Source: Paenibacillus_AR mesotrionivorans (GTDB lineage Bacteria > Bacillota > Bacilli > Paenibacillales > NBRC-103111). From it: a stretch of 64,000 nt of DNA. Shown one piece after another: positions 7,332 to 15,866 of this stretch (the stretch's first letter is position 1; each line of letters opens with the position of its first letter). Location: the NCBI RefSeq assembly GCF_046098205.1, contig NZ_JBJURJ010000013.1, positions 1-64,000 of the forward strand, written 5' to 3'. The notes beneath the pieces are model-generated. The model did no database searches. It saw only the letters and a list, made by a program, of their open reading frames with translations, and had not been told where the DNA came from. The position numbers and the translations under genes are program-made.

Positions 7332-8632
7332 GGTGCTATACCTCCTGAAGCTCCTGCATCCCCTTCAGCTTTTGCCACTTCTGCCGGTTCAGGCGAACCC
7401 CCCCGTGCCCTCCACATGTCGTAATCCGGGAGCCGCTTCATTTCCCAGGCGTAGGTGCCATAACCTTGATAGTCAACCCGGTACAACAGATCGCCGAAGG
7501 GATTCAGCTCCCCGATAACGGGAGCATAGGTGCCATGGCGCAGCAATACATCCACCCCGGCAACCAAAGAACGCGGGAAAAGAGACAACGCCCGCTCCGC
7601 AGATTCCTCCGCCCCCCGCCGGATCTCCTCCGATAGGCCCAGCTCCTCCAGACTCTTCCGCTCACTTCTCAAATGAAGGTTGGTGATGGGGGTCCTGCTT
7701 AGTCTCGCGATACTGTGGCAGGCCTGCCCGTCCACCACCAGCTGCCGCACATCAAAAGCCCTGCCCTGGTACGTGGCCTTCGTTATCCACTCCTCCACAT
7801 GAGCCCCGTGGATCAGCAGCCAGTTCAGCAGCAGCCGGATGAGCTTCGGTTCCGTATAACGGAACGGCTTGATGGCGTTGTAATACACCGGAGGGCGGGT
7901 CAGGTGCTGCTCCACCCCCAGGGTGGTAACAGCCACCTCCGCCCCAGTCCTGGGGTTCACCTGGTATGCCACTACACCGCATGCCCCCGAGCCGGATGCC
8001 AGCTTCACAAAAACCCGGTGTTTCCCCTTCTGAAGCATCGTTTCGCGCAGAGCTTCAGAATCGGGAAGCTCCTCAGGAGGAGCCAGCGGCTTCGGGACGG
8101 CAATCCCGGCTCCGGACAGAATCCGGTGGGTAACCCGTTTATCGAACATGGCGGCAATATCGGTAGGAGCATTCAACCAGAACGGGACGGGCCACAGTTG
8201 CTCCGCTTCCCGCTCCAGTCGTCCCAACAGCCGCATGTAACCGCGGAACCACTGGGAGGGATGGATCAGCCGTCCCGCCTCCTCCCGGATGCAGAGCGCC
8301 TCTTCCTCCGCCAGCGGATGAGGATCGGGGATAGCCCCGTAGACCAACAGTCCCTCGACCCGCTTCTCAACAGGAGCATCCGGCGCACCCAGGGCGATCA
8401 GAAGCCGCTCCACCTGGAAGTCCTCGCCGGGGGCATCCAGCCGCAGCATGGGAACAGCATCCGCGGGAAGGCCAAAGCGCAGGCACGCTTCTTCCAAAGT
8501 GGTTGTCCCCTGGAGCAAATCCAGGTACGGAATCACCAGTGCCGGCTCCAGCCCCAGCTGCCGCCGTGCCTCCTGCAGCCCTTCCGTCCGGCGGTTGCCA
8601 GGATTACCAATCAGAATAAGCTGCTGCTCCAT
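7328..8632 (-). CDS. STM4014 family protein (ATP-grasp-like)
   Basis: A 434-residue cytoplasmic protein. The central part resembles an ATP-grasp ligase: RVFVKLASGSGACGVVAYQ matches the lysine and glycine-rich loop that grips ATP, followed by a strand carrying EEWI and, toward the C-terminus, VAGVDVLLRHG and IGELNPFGD, which look like the Mg-binding Glu/Asn region. Such enzymes join a carboxylate to an amine or thiol. It is placed in the STM4014 family from sequence character and position between STM4013 and STM4015 homologues. Only one base separates its ATG from the STM4015 stop; no strong separate ribosome binding site is seen, so translation is probably coupled. Confidence 0.82.
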   Translation of the reverse strand: MEQQLILIGNPGNRRTEGLQEARRQLGLEPALVIPYLDLLQGTTTLEEACLRFGLPADAVPMLRLDAPGEDFQVERLLIALGAPDAPVEKRVEGLLVYGAIPDPHPLAEEEALCIREEAGRLIHPSQWFRGYMRLLGRLEREAEQLWPVPFWLNAPTDIAAMFDKRVTHRILSGAGIAVPKPLAPPEELPDSEALRETMLQKGKHRVFVKLASGSGACGVVAYQVNPRTGAEVAVTTLGVEQHLTRPPVYYNAIKPFRYTEPKLIRLLLNWLLIHGAHVEEWITKATYQGRAFDVRQLVVDGQACHSIARLSRTPITNLHLRSERKSLEELGLSEEIRRGAEESAERALSLFPRSLVAGVDVLLRHGTYAPVIGELNPFGDLLYRVDYQGYGTYAWEMKRLPDYDMWRARGGSPEPAEVAKAEGDAGASGGIAP

Positions 8633-8633
8633 C

Positions 8634-9473
8634 CTATTCGGTCAGTGCCGGATACCGGTATTCGTCATCCTCATCCTGGGCATCGCTGATGTCCGCAGGC
8701 AGACCGGATTGTTTCCAGCGTTTGATCATCTTTTCCGACATAAAATGATGGCTCAAATCCAGATGGTGCAGCTTCTTCACCCGCTCGCTGTTCAATAATG
8801 CCTCCGCCCCGGCATCGGTCAAGGTTCCCAAGGACAAATCGAGAGTATGCAGCTGGTCCAGAATCGGTGCATCAGCCAGTGCAACGGCAATCTCATCCTG
8901 GATCTCGCTATCCTTCAGTCCAAGGTATGTAAGTTCGGGGAATAGTCCGGGTTTGGCCACCTGAAGAACATCCTCCAGGGTACCGTCGAAGCCGTAATTA
9001 TCCACGCCCAGATACAGCTCCAGCTTTTTGAGGCGGGGAAAATGAGCTTGGGCAATGCTGTCCAGCACACTCTTGCCCAGACCGCCGCAAATGATAACCA
9101 GCTCCTCCAGCTTTTCATGGCGGGCAGGCTTCAGGCTCAGGTCTGTGCTTCCCTGAATGGTCAAGGAAGTCAGCTCGGGAAATGCCGTGAAGAGCGGAGA
9201 CAGATCCGATTGCATGATCCAGGACACCTCACACTCCTCCGAATCCATGTCGCCGATAAACAGCTTGCGCAGCTTGGGAAATGCATCCTTGGACTGGACC
9301 AACGCCTCCACCACGGCACTGGAGTCGTTCTCATACGAGCCGCCCCAATCGCCGATAATCAGGCTTTCCAGCTCCTTGCTCTCCGGCTTCGCCGCCAGCT
9401 CCTCGATGAGCTGCTTCATCTCGACGCCGTTTTCGTAATCCTCATACGCCACCGCCAGTTTAACCTCGGACAT
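8634..9473 (-). CDS. STM4015 family leucine-rich-repeat protein
   Basis: A 279-residue protein made largely of leucine-rich repeats (for example LRKLFIGD, LTSLTIQG, LEELVIICGG, LKKLELYLG, LTYLGLKDSEIQ, LHTLDLSLGTL, LHHLDLSHHFM), with an N-terminal region SEVKLAVAYEDYENG. It has no signal peptide or membrane helix. LRR proteins usually bind proteins, so it is a likely scaffold or substrate-recognition subunit of the STM4011-4015 set. The ATG at 9473 has AAAGGAGGA seven bases upstream; a longer reading 21 codons upstream lacks support. It is the first gene of the minus-strand cluster, so the promoter should lie within 9474-9760, where a four-unit repeat also sits. Confidence 0.85.
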   Translation of the reverse strand: MSEVKLAVAYEDYENGVEMKQLIEELAAKPESKELESLIIGDWGGSYENDSSAVVEALVQSKDAFPKLRKLFIGDMDSEECEVSWIMQSDLSPLFTAFPELTSLTIQGSTDLSLKPARHEKLEELVIICGGLGKSVLDSIAQAHFPRLKKLELYLGVDNYGFDGTLEDVLQVAKPGLFPELTYLGLKDSEIQDEIAVALADAPILDQLHTLDLSLGTLTDAGAEALLNSERVKKLHHLDLSHHFMSEKMIKRWKQSGLPADISDAQDEDDEYRYPALTE

Positions 9474-9575
9474 ATTCGTTCCTCCTTTAGGGCTTCCAAC
9501 GCTCATGACAAGTTTACCATGTTTTGGACCTCCCATATAGGCAACAATGCAGGTGCTGTATATAATCCGGCTTAC

Positions 9576-9760
9576 CTCACGGACCCTGGTTCCGTTATTC
9601 TGCTGAAAACAGCCAATCTTTCTCCTGAACAGACACAGAATCCTTTATATGCGAAAAAACAGCAGTTTTGCGCACCTTTAGAGCCGAATAAGGGATCGTC
9701 TGTCCGCGAAAATTCAAATATGGCCTACATGCGGACAATAACGGCCTCTCTGTCCGCAAG
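9576..9760. repeat. Four-unit 185-bp inverted element, copy 2
   Basis: Lies between the ferredoxin terminator and the STM4015 start. Units are at 9576-9599 (ending TTCCGTTATT), about 9624-9649 (the weakest, ACAGAATCCTTTAT), 9687-9710 (AATAAGGGATCGTCTGTCCG) and 9737-9760 (AATAACGGCCTCTCTGTCCG). The spacing 50/61/50 is the same as copy 1, though the unit sequence differs. The remainder of the 342-base gap 9474-9815 holds nothing else clear apart from the terminator. Confidence 0.75.
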
Positions 9761-9764
9761 CAGC

Positions 9765-9801
9765 AAAAATAAAGAAGCCGCCGGCAAATACCGGCAGCTT
9801 C
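9765..9801 (-). terminator. Intrinsic terminator of the ferredoxin gene
   Basis: Minus-strand stem GAAGCTGCCGG / CCGGCGGCTTC with a TATTTG loop, followed by TTTATTTTTG. It lies 15 bases past the ferredoxin stop. Confidence 0.88.
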
Positions 9802-9815
9802 TTCTGATGGATGAA

Positions 9816-10052
9816 TTATTTATTGAAAGCTGCTTCTGCAACCTTGATGGAATCTGTCGGGCAGCCGTCTTGGGCGTCTTGAAGATCGTCGTAGAGATCC
9901 TCCGGAATTTCGGTTACGCCTTTGTTGCCGTCGCCTTCATAAATAACTTCAGCCAGTCCATCATCATCATAATCATAAATGTCGGGGGCTGTTGCGCCGC
10001 ATGCGCCGCATGCAATACAAGTTTCTTTGTCTACCCAAGTATACTTGGCCAT
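9816..10052 (-). CDS. fer: 4Fe-4S ferredoxin
   Basis: Small acidic electron carrier of 78 residues with one [4Fe-4S] cluster, held by CIACGAC (three cysteines) plus the distant cysteine in DGCPTDS, as in the single-cluster Bacillus Fer. ATG at 10052 has GAGGAGG nine bases upstream; an apparent start six codons earlier includes the ribosome binding site and was rejected. It is a single-gene unit with its own terminator, lying just upstream of the radical SAM cluster. It could feed electrons to those enzymes, but this is only suggested by position. Confidence 0.93.
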   Translation of the reverse strand: MAKYTWVDKETCIACGACGATAPDIYDYDDDGLAEVIYEGDGNKGVTEIPEDLYDDLQDAQDGCPTDSIKVAEAAFNK

Positions 10053-10158
10053 CTGTATCTTCCTCCTCAAAAGTCATCCTCAATAAGAACTATAATATAA
10101 ATTCATACAAAGTTCAAATAAAGATGGCGACTCTGTTACAGTCTATGGCATTACTCTG

Positions 10159-11463
10159 TTATTGGGACTCCCCAAAAAAATCTTTTTCCTTTAAATGGTC
10201 GGTTTGCAGAGACGTTCCCCGGATCTTGTGATTGCGGATTAAAGCGGAGGGATCATCACCCAGCATACCCGCGGTGAGAATGGCGCTTTCGCCAAAACGG
10301 TCCCTGAGCTTATCCATTATCCGGTTCAATTCTTCCTTCTTGGGCTGCCTGTTATAGTCGAAAAGATCCAGCTGTACTGCCGCCTCCGACTTGTCCACCA
10401 GATTCTGCAGGGTAATCCCCAAAAGCCTGACAGGCTGGCCTTTTTGCCAATGGCGGTGGAAAAGCTTGCAGGCTGTTTCGAAAACTGTATCCGCATCCTC
10501 GGTGGGGGCATCCAGCGTCACCGAACGGGTAATGGTTTTCATACTGGGATTACGGATGGTGATCTGCACCGTGGAGGACATCAGATGCTGCTTTCTCATC
10601 CGGCGGCAAACCTGATCAGCCAAATTCAGGAACACACGCCGGATATCCAGCTCGTCCGTGAAATCCTTGGGCAATGTAGTCGTATGGCCGATGGACTTGC
10701 TGGCCTCCTGCTCCGGATTCACCGGCGTTTCATCCTCACCGTTCGCGGCAGCCTTCAGCCATGCCCCCACAATGCCGAATTGGGCGGTCAGAAAGCTCTC
10801 CTCCGCATGGGCCAGCTCCCCAATGGTACGGATGCCCAGCTTGTCGAGCTTCTCCCCCGTCCGGCTGCCGATGCCATACATATACGAGCAGGGTTTGTCC
10901 CATAAAAGCGACGGCACATCCCGCTTCCGGACAATGGTAATGCCGTTGGGTTTTTTCATATCCGATCCCATCTTGGCCAAAAGCTTGTTGGGAGCGATGC
11001 CGATGGAGCAGGGCAGCCCCAGCTCCGTCCGGATTCTCCCCTGCAGCTCCTCCGCGATTTGGACGGGCGTCCCGAACTGCTTGGAGCCGGTAATGTCCAG
11101 GAAACACTCGTCGATGGACATGGTCTCCAACTGCGGCGAATAGCTGTAGGCAATATTCAGGAAACGCCGGGAAAATTGTCGGTACAGGTGAAAGTCCGGC
11201 GAGATTAAGATCAGCTCCGGGCAGAGCCGCAAGGCCTCCCGTACCTGCATCCCCGTCCGCACTCCCTTGGCTCTGGCCACATAGGAGGAGGTGACCACAA
11301 TCCCCCGCCGCAGCTCCACGCTTCCGGCCACCGCACAGGGTTTTCCCTTGTATGTCTCCGGCTCCACCGCCTCATGCACCGAGCAGTAAAAGGCATTCAT
11401 ATCGATATGGAGGACAACTCTGCCGTTTTTGGGATAATGGGATTCCGCATCCGATTTGGGCAT
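10159..11463 (-). CDS. dinB: DNA polymerase IV (Y-family)
   Basis: Error-prone translesion polymerase of 434 residues. The palm catalytic residues lie in HIDMNAFYCSV near the N-terminus and METMS-type SIDECFLDIT near residue 115. The helix-hairpin-helix region (YGIGSRTGEKLDKLGI) and the little-finger domain follow, with KSIGHTTTLPKDF. The C-terminus carries LDLFDY, resembling a beta-clamp binding peptide. GGGAGGT precedes ATG by eight bases. It resembles the B. subtilis YqjH type more than UvrX. It is a single gene; no LexA box could be asserted upstream by eye. Confidence 0.93.
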   Translation of the reverse strand: MPKSDAESHYPKNGRVVLHIDMNAFYCSVHEAVEPETYKGKPCAVAGSVELRRGIVVTSSYVARAKGVRTGMQVREALRLCPELILISPDFHLYRQFSRRFLNIAYSYSPQLETMSIDECFLDITGSKQFGTPVQIAEELQGRIRTELGLPCSIGIAPNKLLAKMGSDMKKPNGITIVRKRDVPSLLWDKPCSYMYGIGSRTGEKLDKLGIRTIGELAHAEESFLTAQFGIVGAWLKAAANGEDETPVNPEQEASKSIGHTTTLPKDFTDELDIRRVFLNLADQVCRRMRKQHLMSSTVQITIRNPSMKTITRSVTLDAPTEDADTVFETACKLFHRHWQKGQPVRLLGITLQNLVDKSEAAVQLDLFDYNRQPKKEELNRIMDKLRDRFGESAILTAGMLGDDPSALIRNHKIRGTSLQTDHLKEKDFFGESQ

Positions 11464-11607
11464 TGCTGTGCACCTCCCGGTCTAAATTTACGGGCCGCCG
11501 CCCTTTTCTATTCAGCATACCGTTGCCTGGGGAAGAGGTCAAGAAGCCCCAGTCCCCTCCATTCCTATAGGATTTTTTTATACATATCTCTTCTTCCCCG
11601 AAGAATA

Positions 11608-11616
11608 TGTTATAAT
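11608..11616 (+). promoter_or_regulatory. Extended -10 promoter of cimA
   Basis: TGTTATAAT is a full extended -10 element about 65 bases before the cimA start. No good -35 lies 17 bases upstream, which is usual for extended -10 promoters. Confidence 0.6.
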
Positions 11617-11682
11617 GATGCATTATACATGCCTACGGGTCGTGTGTTGAATATTTGCGATGGGCACAGGGGGCATTGACGG

Positions 11683-13299
11683 ATGAATCAAGTGAAGATT
11701 TTTGACACGACACTGCGGGATGGAACCCAAGGGGAAGGCATCAGTTTGACCGTAGAGGATAAGCTGAAAATCGCACGCAAGCTCGATGAACTCGGTGTCC
11801 ATTATATAGAAGGCGGATGGCCGGGCAGCAATTACAAGGACATTGAATTCTTCGAACGGGTCAAGGAGCTCCCTCTGCAGCATGCCAAAATCAGCGCCTT
11901 TGGCAGCACCCGCCGGAAGGGGATTCCCGCCAAGGAGGATACCAATCTCAACCGGATTCTGGAAACCGGTGTCTCCGTGGCTTCGATCTTCGGGAAATCC
12001 TGGGACTTCCACGTGGAAACCGCCATTCAGACCACTCTGGAGGAAAATCTGGCCATGATCGCCGATTCCGTCTCTTATTTGAAGAGCCACGGTCTTGAGG
12101 TGATTTATCTGGCGGAGCATTTCTTCGACGGGTTCAAGCATAATGAAGCTTACGCCTTAAATACCGTGAAGGCTGCCGCTGCCGCAGGAGCGGACTGTGT
12201 AGTCCTCTGCGATACCAATGGAGGGACGCTTCCCGATGGAATTGCCGCTGCCGTTGGCCGTGTTTGCAAGGAGCTAAGCATTCCGGTGGGCATCCACGCC
12301 CACAATGATTGCGAGCTGGGCGTAGCCAATACGCTGGCTGCGGTACAAGCGGGTGCACGGCATGTGCAGGGCACCTTCAACGGGCTGGGCGAACGGTGCG
12401 GCAATGCCAATCTGTGCTCGGTTATTCCCAATTTGCAGCTGAAAATGCAATACCGCTGCGTCACGGACGACCAGTTGGCCGGTCTGACCCAAACAGCACG
12501 TTATATCAGCGAAATTGCCAATATCCATGTTTCCCCCAACCAGCCGTTTGTGGGCGCTTCTGCTTTTGCCCATAAGGGCGGCATCCATGTTTCCGCAATT
12601 CTGAAGGCCTCCAGCACCTATGAGCACATCTCTCCGGAGCTGGTGGGCAACAAACAACGGGTGCTGGTATCAGAGCTGGCCGGGCAGAGCAATCTTCTGG
12701 CCAAGGCCCAGGATCTGAACCTGGACGTGACCCGCCAGACGGACAAAACCAAGGCCGTTATAGAGCAGATCAAAGCACTGGAGCATCAGGGCTACCAGTT
12801 TGAAGGGGCAGATGCTTCCCTGGAGCTGCTGCTAAGAGAAGCCTTCGGAGAACTGGAGCATATTTTCACTTTGGAATCCTTCAAGCTTCTCGTTGAAAAG
12901 TCCGGCGACAATCCCTTTTTATCCGAGGCCTTCGTCAAGGTAAGGGTCCACGGGGAATCCATCTTCACCGCGGCAGAGGGCAATGGTCCCGTTAATGCAT
13001 TGGACAATGCTCTGCGGAAGGCGCTGGTGAAATATTACCCGGCTATTGCCCATATGCATCTGGCAGATTACAAGGTCCGGGTCATCGACGAAAAGGATGC
13101 CACCGCCGCCAAGGTACGGGTGTTGATCGAGACCACTGATTATAAGAACAGCTGGAACACTGTAGGGGTGTCCGATAATATTATTGAAGCCAGCTGGCAG
13201 GCGCTGGTGGACAGTATCCGGTACGCCCTCATCGGCAAGGAACGCTCCGCGATTGCGGAGGATGCCCCCTTCGGCAAAGCAGGGCTGATTAATCACTAA
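11683..13299 (+). CDS. cimA: Citramalate synthase
   Basis: Condenses pyruvate and acetyl-CoA to (R)-citramalate, the first step of the pyruvate route to 2-oxobutyrate and isoleucine. The 538-residue protein has the HMGL-like barrel signature DTTLRDGTQGEGIS at residues 5-18, GGWPGSN, metal ligands in HAHNDCELGVAN, the GLGERCGNANL loop, and a C-terminal LeuA-type dimer/allosteric domain (residues 400-538) that senses isoleucine in the family. Length and the GGWPGSN segment fit the CimA family rather than 2-isopropylmalate synthase. AGGGGG lies nine bases before ATG. It is a single-gene unit with an extended -10 promoter and a strong terminator. Confidence 0.92.
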   Translation: MNQVKIFDTTLRDGTQGEGISLTVEDKLKIARKLDELGVHYIEGGWPGSNYKDIEFFERVKELPLQHAKISAFGSTRRKGIPAKEDTNLNRILETGVSVASIFGKSWDFHVETAIQTTLEENLAMIADSVSYLKSHGLEVIYLAEHFFDGFKHNEAYALNTVKAAAAAGADCVVLCDTNGGTLPDGIAAAVGRVCKELSIPVGIHAHNDCELGVANTLAAVQAGARHVQGTFNGLGERCGNANLCSVIPNLQLKMQYRCVTDDQLAGLTQTARYISEIANIHVSPNQPFVGASAFAHKGGIHVSAILKASSTYEHISPELVGNKQRVLVSELAGQSNLLAKAQDLNLDVTRQTDKTKAVIEQIKALEHQGYQFEGADASLELLLREAFGELEHIFTLESFKLLVEKSGDNPFLSEAFVKVRVHGESIFTAAEGNGPVNALDNALRKALVKYYPAIAHMHLADYKVRVIDEKDATAAKVRVLIETTDYKNSWNTVGVSDNIIEASWQALVDSIRYALIGKERSAIAEDAPFGKAGLINH

Positions 13300-13340
13300 A
13301 TGGTGCATAACGAATGCACTGTAATGCTCTATGCTTACAC

Positions 13341-13382
13341 AAAAAACACCGGAACTCCTCCGTCGAGGTTTCCGGTGTTTTT
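13341..13382. terminator. Bidirectional intrinsic terminator
   Basis: AAAAACACCGGAA pairs with TTTCCGGTGTTTTT across a 15-base loop. It serves cimA (plus) and the thioredoxin-like gene (minus), which converge here. Confidence 0.9.
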
Positions 13383-13390
13383 CTATCCTT

Positions 13391-13927
13391 TTAAATCCCT
13401 ATCAGCTTCTGCAGCTTCTTCTCCAGCTCCTCGGGGGTGAGCAGGTTGATCACGTCCACAATGTTGCCGTTGGTATCGATGAGGAAGCTGGTGGGAATCA
13501 CCTGGAACCGGTACTTTTTCGCTGCCTCCAGCTTGTAGTCCAGAAGAACGGGGAAATGGAACTTGAACCGGTTGGTAAAGGCCTTTACCTGGTCAAAGTC
13601 ATCATTTTCCGTCAAATTAACGGCATATAGATCAAGCTTGTCCTTGTACTTGTCGTACAAGCTGGCCAAAGCAGGGGCCTCTTCTTCGCAGGGGCTGCAC
13701 CACGACGCCCAAAAATTCAACAGCAGCGGTTTCTCCCGCGGCCCCCCCACCTGATAAGTAGCCCCGTCCAGAGCCGTCAGCTGAAAGGAAGGCGCAGCCA
13801 TGTTCAGCCGCGGAGCGGCCTCTGCCGGAAGCACGGCCTCGGCCTGTCCGCGTGAGCCGTAATGGTACAGCAATGTCCCCGTGAGCAACAGCCCTACGGC
13901 CAGTGCCACGATCCGGTTGCGGTTCAT
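13391..13927 (-). CDS. TlpA/ResA-like thiol-disulfide oxidoreductase
   Basis: Membrane-anchored thioredoxin-fold protein, 178 residues, probably reducing disulfides outside the membrane. An N-terminal hydrophobic helix (IVALAVGLLLTGTLLY) acts as signal or anchor. The AhpC-TSA/TlpA domain follows, with the active site WCSPC (C77, C80) and the cis-proline segment VIPTSFLID. ResA of B. subtilis has CEPC; here the dipeptide is S-P. ATG at 13927 has AGGAGG seven bases upstream; a longer start six codons up overlaps that site. There are no cytochrome c maturation neighbours, so the specific role is open. Confidence 0.88.
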   Translation of the reverse strand: MNRNRIVALAVGLLLTGTLLYHYGSRGQAEAVLPAEAAPRLNMAAPSFQLTALDGATYQVGGPREKPLLLNFWASWCSPCEEEAPALASLYDKYKDKLDLYAVNLTENDDFDQVKAFTNRFKFHFPVLLDYKLEAAKKYRFQVIPTSFLIDTNGNIVDVINLLTPEELEKKLQKLIGI

Positions 13928-14078
13928 GATGTGCCTCCTGTCCAAAATTCTAGTTCATTAAAATGATTCTAACATGATTGCCGACATCCAGGCCAATTAT
14001 ACCACGCTTCTCCAGCATGACCGAATACCCGTTGGGACAGATTAGGGATATCCCCCACGAGAAGAGGCTGAAACATAT

Positions 14079-15389
14079 ATGGAGAAGACGAAGCAAAAGC
14101 CCTTGGAGGTTGTGTTTGAAAGCCTGATTAAGGACGACGGCGAGGAGACGGCCGATAAAAAGGAGCCAAATTCCAAGTCCAAGTCTAAAAAAGCGGAAAA
14201 AGGCCACGGCTGGCAGTTCGCAGCCATTGCTACCGTCCCATTGGTTCTGGTGCTTGGCAATTCCATGCTGATTCCGATTCTGCCGGATATGGTGCAGGAA
14301 ATGCAGATTTCCGATTTCCAGTCCAGTCTGGTCATTACCTTGTTTTCCGTTACGGCAGGTTTGTTTATTCCCGTCAGCGGATTTCTGTCCGACCGTTTTT
14401 CCCGGAAAGCCGTTATGATTCCTTCTCTTATCGTGTACGGCTCGGCAGGGATTCTAGCCGGCTTCGGAGCCATCTGGGGCTCCTATTCGGTCCTTATTGG
14501 CGCGCGGGCCTTGCAGGGTTTGGGTGCAGCGGGGACGGCCCCCATTGCCATGGCGTTGGCGGGGGATCTTTTTAGCGGCGCAACGGAGAGCAAGGCTCTG
14601 GGTCTGACCGAAGCCTCCAACGGCACCGGCAAGGTGGTCAGTCCCATATTGGGGGCGGCACTGGCGCTGATCGTCTGGTATCTGGCCTTTTTTGCCCTCC
14701 CGGTATTCTGCGCCATCTCCCTTCTGGCCGTGATTTTCCTGCTGAAGGAGCCAGGCCGGGACGGCCCTCCCATGAAGCTGGGGGAGTATACCCACACCAC
14801 GCTGAAGCTCATTAAAGAAAAAGCCAAATGGCTCCTCACCAGCTATCTGGCAGGAGCATTGGCCTTGTTTGTCCTGTTCGGCGTGTTATTTTATCTGTCA
14901 CAGATTTTGGAGGAACCGCCCTATTCCATCGACGGGGTTGTGAAGGGGCTTGTGCTGGCTATCCCTCTTTTGGGAATGGTCATCACCTCATACACCACCG
15001 GCGCCGTCATCAAAAAGAACGGTATCCTCATGCGCAAGCTAATGCTGATCGGCCTGGCTGTAATGACCGCCTGCTTAACCGCAGCGATCTTCCTGAACGG
15101 CAACATCTACTGGCTCATCGGCCTGCTTACGGCCAGCAGTGTAGGCACCGGCCTGCTGCTGCCCTGCCTCAATACCATGATTACCGGCTCGGTGGAAAAG
15201 GAGCAGCGCGGCATGATCACCTCCCTCTACAGCAGCTTGCGCTTTCTGGGGGTGGCAGCAGGTCCTCCCTTATTCGAGCTGATGATGAACCGTTCGGACA
15301 TGCTGGTGTTTATCACCGTATCGGTTCTGGCTCTGATCGCTTTGACCCTGGTGTTCTTCCTGGTCAAACCGGAGGCGGAGGTGGCGTAA
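14079..15389 (+). CDS. MFS transporter, DHA1-type exporter
   Basis: A 436-residue major facilitator with twelve predicted membrane helices. The first 45 residues form an unusual charged cytoplasmic extension (KDDGEETADKKEPNSKSKSKK). The loop 2-3 signature GFLSDRFSRKAVM and motif C-like GPPLFELMMN are present, typical of proton-driven drug or metabolite exporters (resembling YmfD-type proteins). The ribosome binding site is modest (AGAGG). Substrate cannot be told from sequence. The last 26 bases overlap the convergent DUF454 gene. Confidence 0.85.
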   Translation: MEKTKQKPLEVVFESLIKDDGEETADKKEPNSKSKSKKAEKGHGWQFAAIATVPLVLVLGNSMLIPILPDMVQEMQISDFQSSLVITLFSVTAGLFIPVSGFLSDRFSRKAVMIPSLIVYGSAGILAGFGAIWGSYSVLIGARALQGLGAAGTAPIAMALAGDLFSGATESKALGLTEASNGTGKVVSPILGAALALIVWYLAFFALPVFCAISLLAVIFLLKEPGRDGPPMKLGEYTHTTLKLIKEKAKWLLTSYLAGALALFVLFGVLFYLSQILEEPPYSIDGVVKGLVLAIPLLGMVITSYTTGAVIKKNGILMRKLMLIGLAVMTACLTAAIFLNGNIYWLIGLLTASSVGTGLLLPCLNTMITGSVEKEQRGMITSLYSSLRFLGVAAGPPLFELMMNRSDMLVFITVSVLALIALTLVFFLVKPEAEVA

Positions 15390-15777
15390 AGCCGCTTTCG
15401 GCTCCTTTTTTCCGTTCAGACGGCATTGTTTTGATATGGGCGGCGAAATAGTAATGAAGATAAGCTGCCACCACCAGGATAAATAGACGCAGGAACAACA
15501 GATCCGTAAGGATAAAAGCCACCGCCAGCATGGTGGAAGCAAAACTTAATATATACACCTTGGTCCTGCGGGGCATGGAGCGGGACTCAATGAAGGACTC
15601 CAGATGCTTCTTGTACAGGCCTGTGGATAAGAACCAGCGATTAAACCGCTCCGACCCTCTGGCAAAAAAGAACGCCGCCAACAGCAAAAAGGGTGTGGTG
15701 GGAAGCACCGGCACAACCGTTCCAATTGCACCCAGCCCAAAAAAGAAAAAGCCCAAAAACAAAAACAAAATCTTCAT
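15364..15777 (-). CDS. DUF454 (YbaN) family membrane protein
   Basis: A 137-residue inner-membrane protein of the YbaN/DUF454 family. Three or four hydrophobic helices are visible: KILFLFLGFFFFGLGAIGTV at the N-terminus with the conserved PVLPTTPFLLLAAFFFARGS signature, and two helices between residues 75 and 115. The function of the family is unknown. ATG at 15777 follows TAGGATGG. The C-terminus ends with a run of five prolines that overlaps the tail of the MFS gene on the other strand. Confidence 0.85.
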   Translation of the reverse strand: MKILFLFLGFFFFGLGAIGTVVPVLPTTPFLLLAAFFFARGSERFNRWFLSTGLYKKHLESFIESRSMPRRTKVYILSFASTMLAVAFILTDLLFLRLFILVVAAYLHYYFAAHIKTMPSERKKGAESGFTPPPPPV

Positions 15778-15822
15778 GACCACCATCCTACCGAAATTGG
15801 AGTATCTTCATTATACTATAAG

Positions 15823-15845
15823 CTAGGGCGTGTCTGACACGCCCC
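15823..15845. repeat. Short palindrome resembling MITE ends
   Basis: CTAGGGCGTGT is followed by CTG and ACACGCCCC, an 8-bp perfect hairpin. The left arm resembles the ends of the 168-bp element found at 20529 and 24156 (CTAGGGTGTGTTTGC), so this may be a collapsed copy in which the two ends have come together. It could also simply be a hairpin in the leader of the JAMM gene. Confidence 0.4.
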
Positions 15846-15866
15846 AAACCCCATTCGGAGGAAGAC

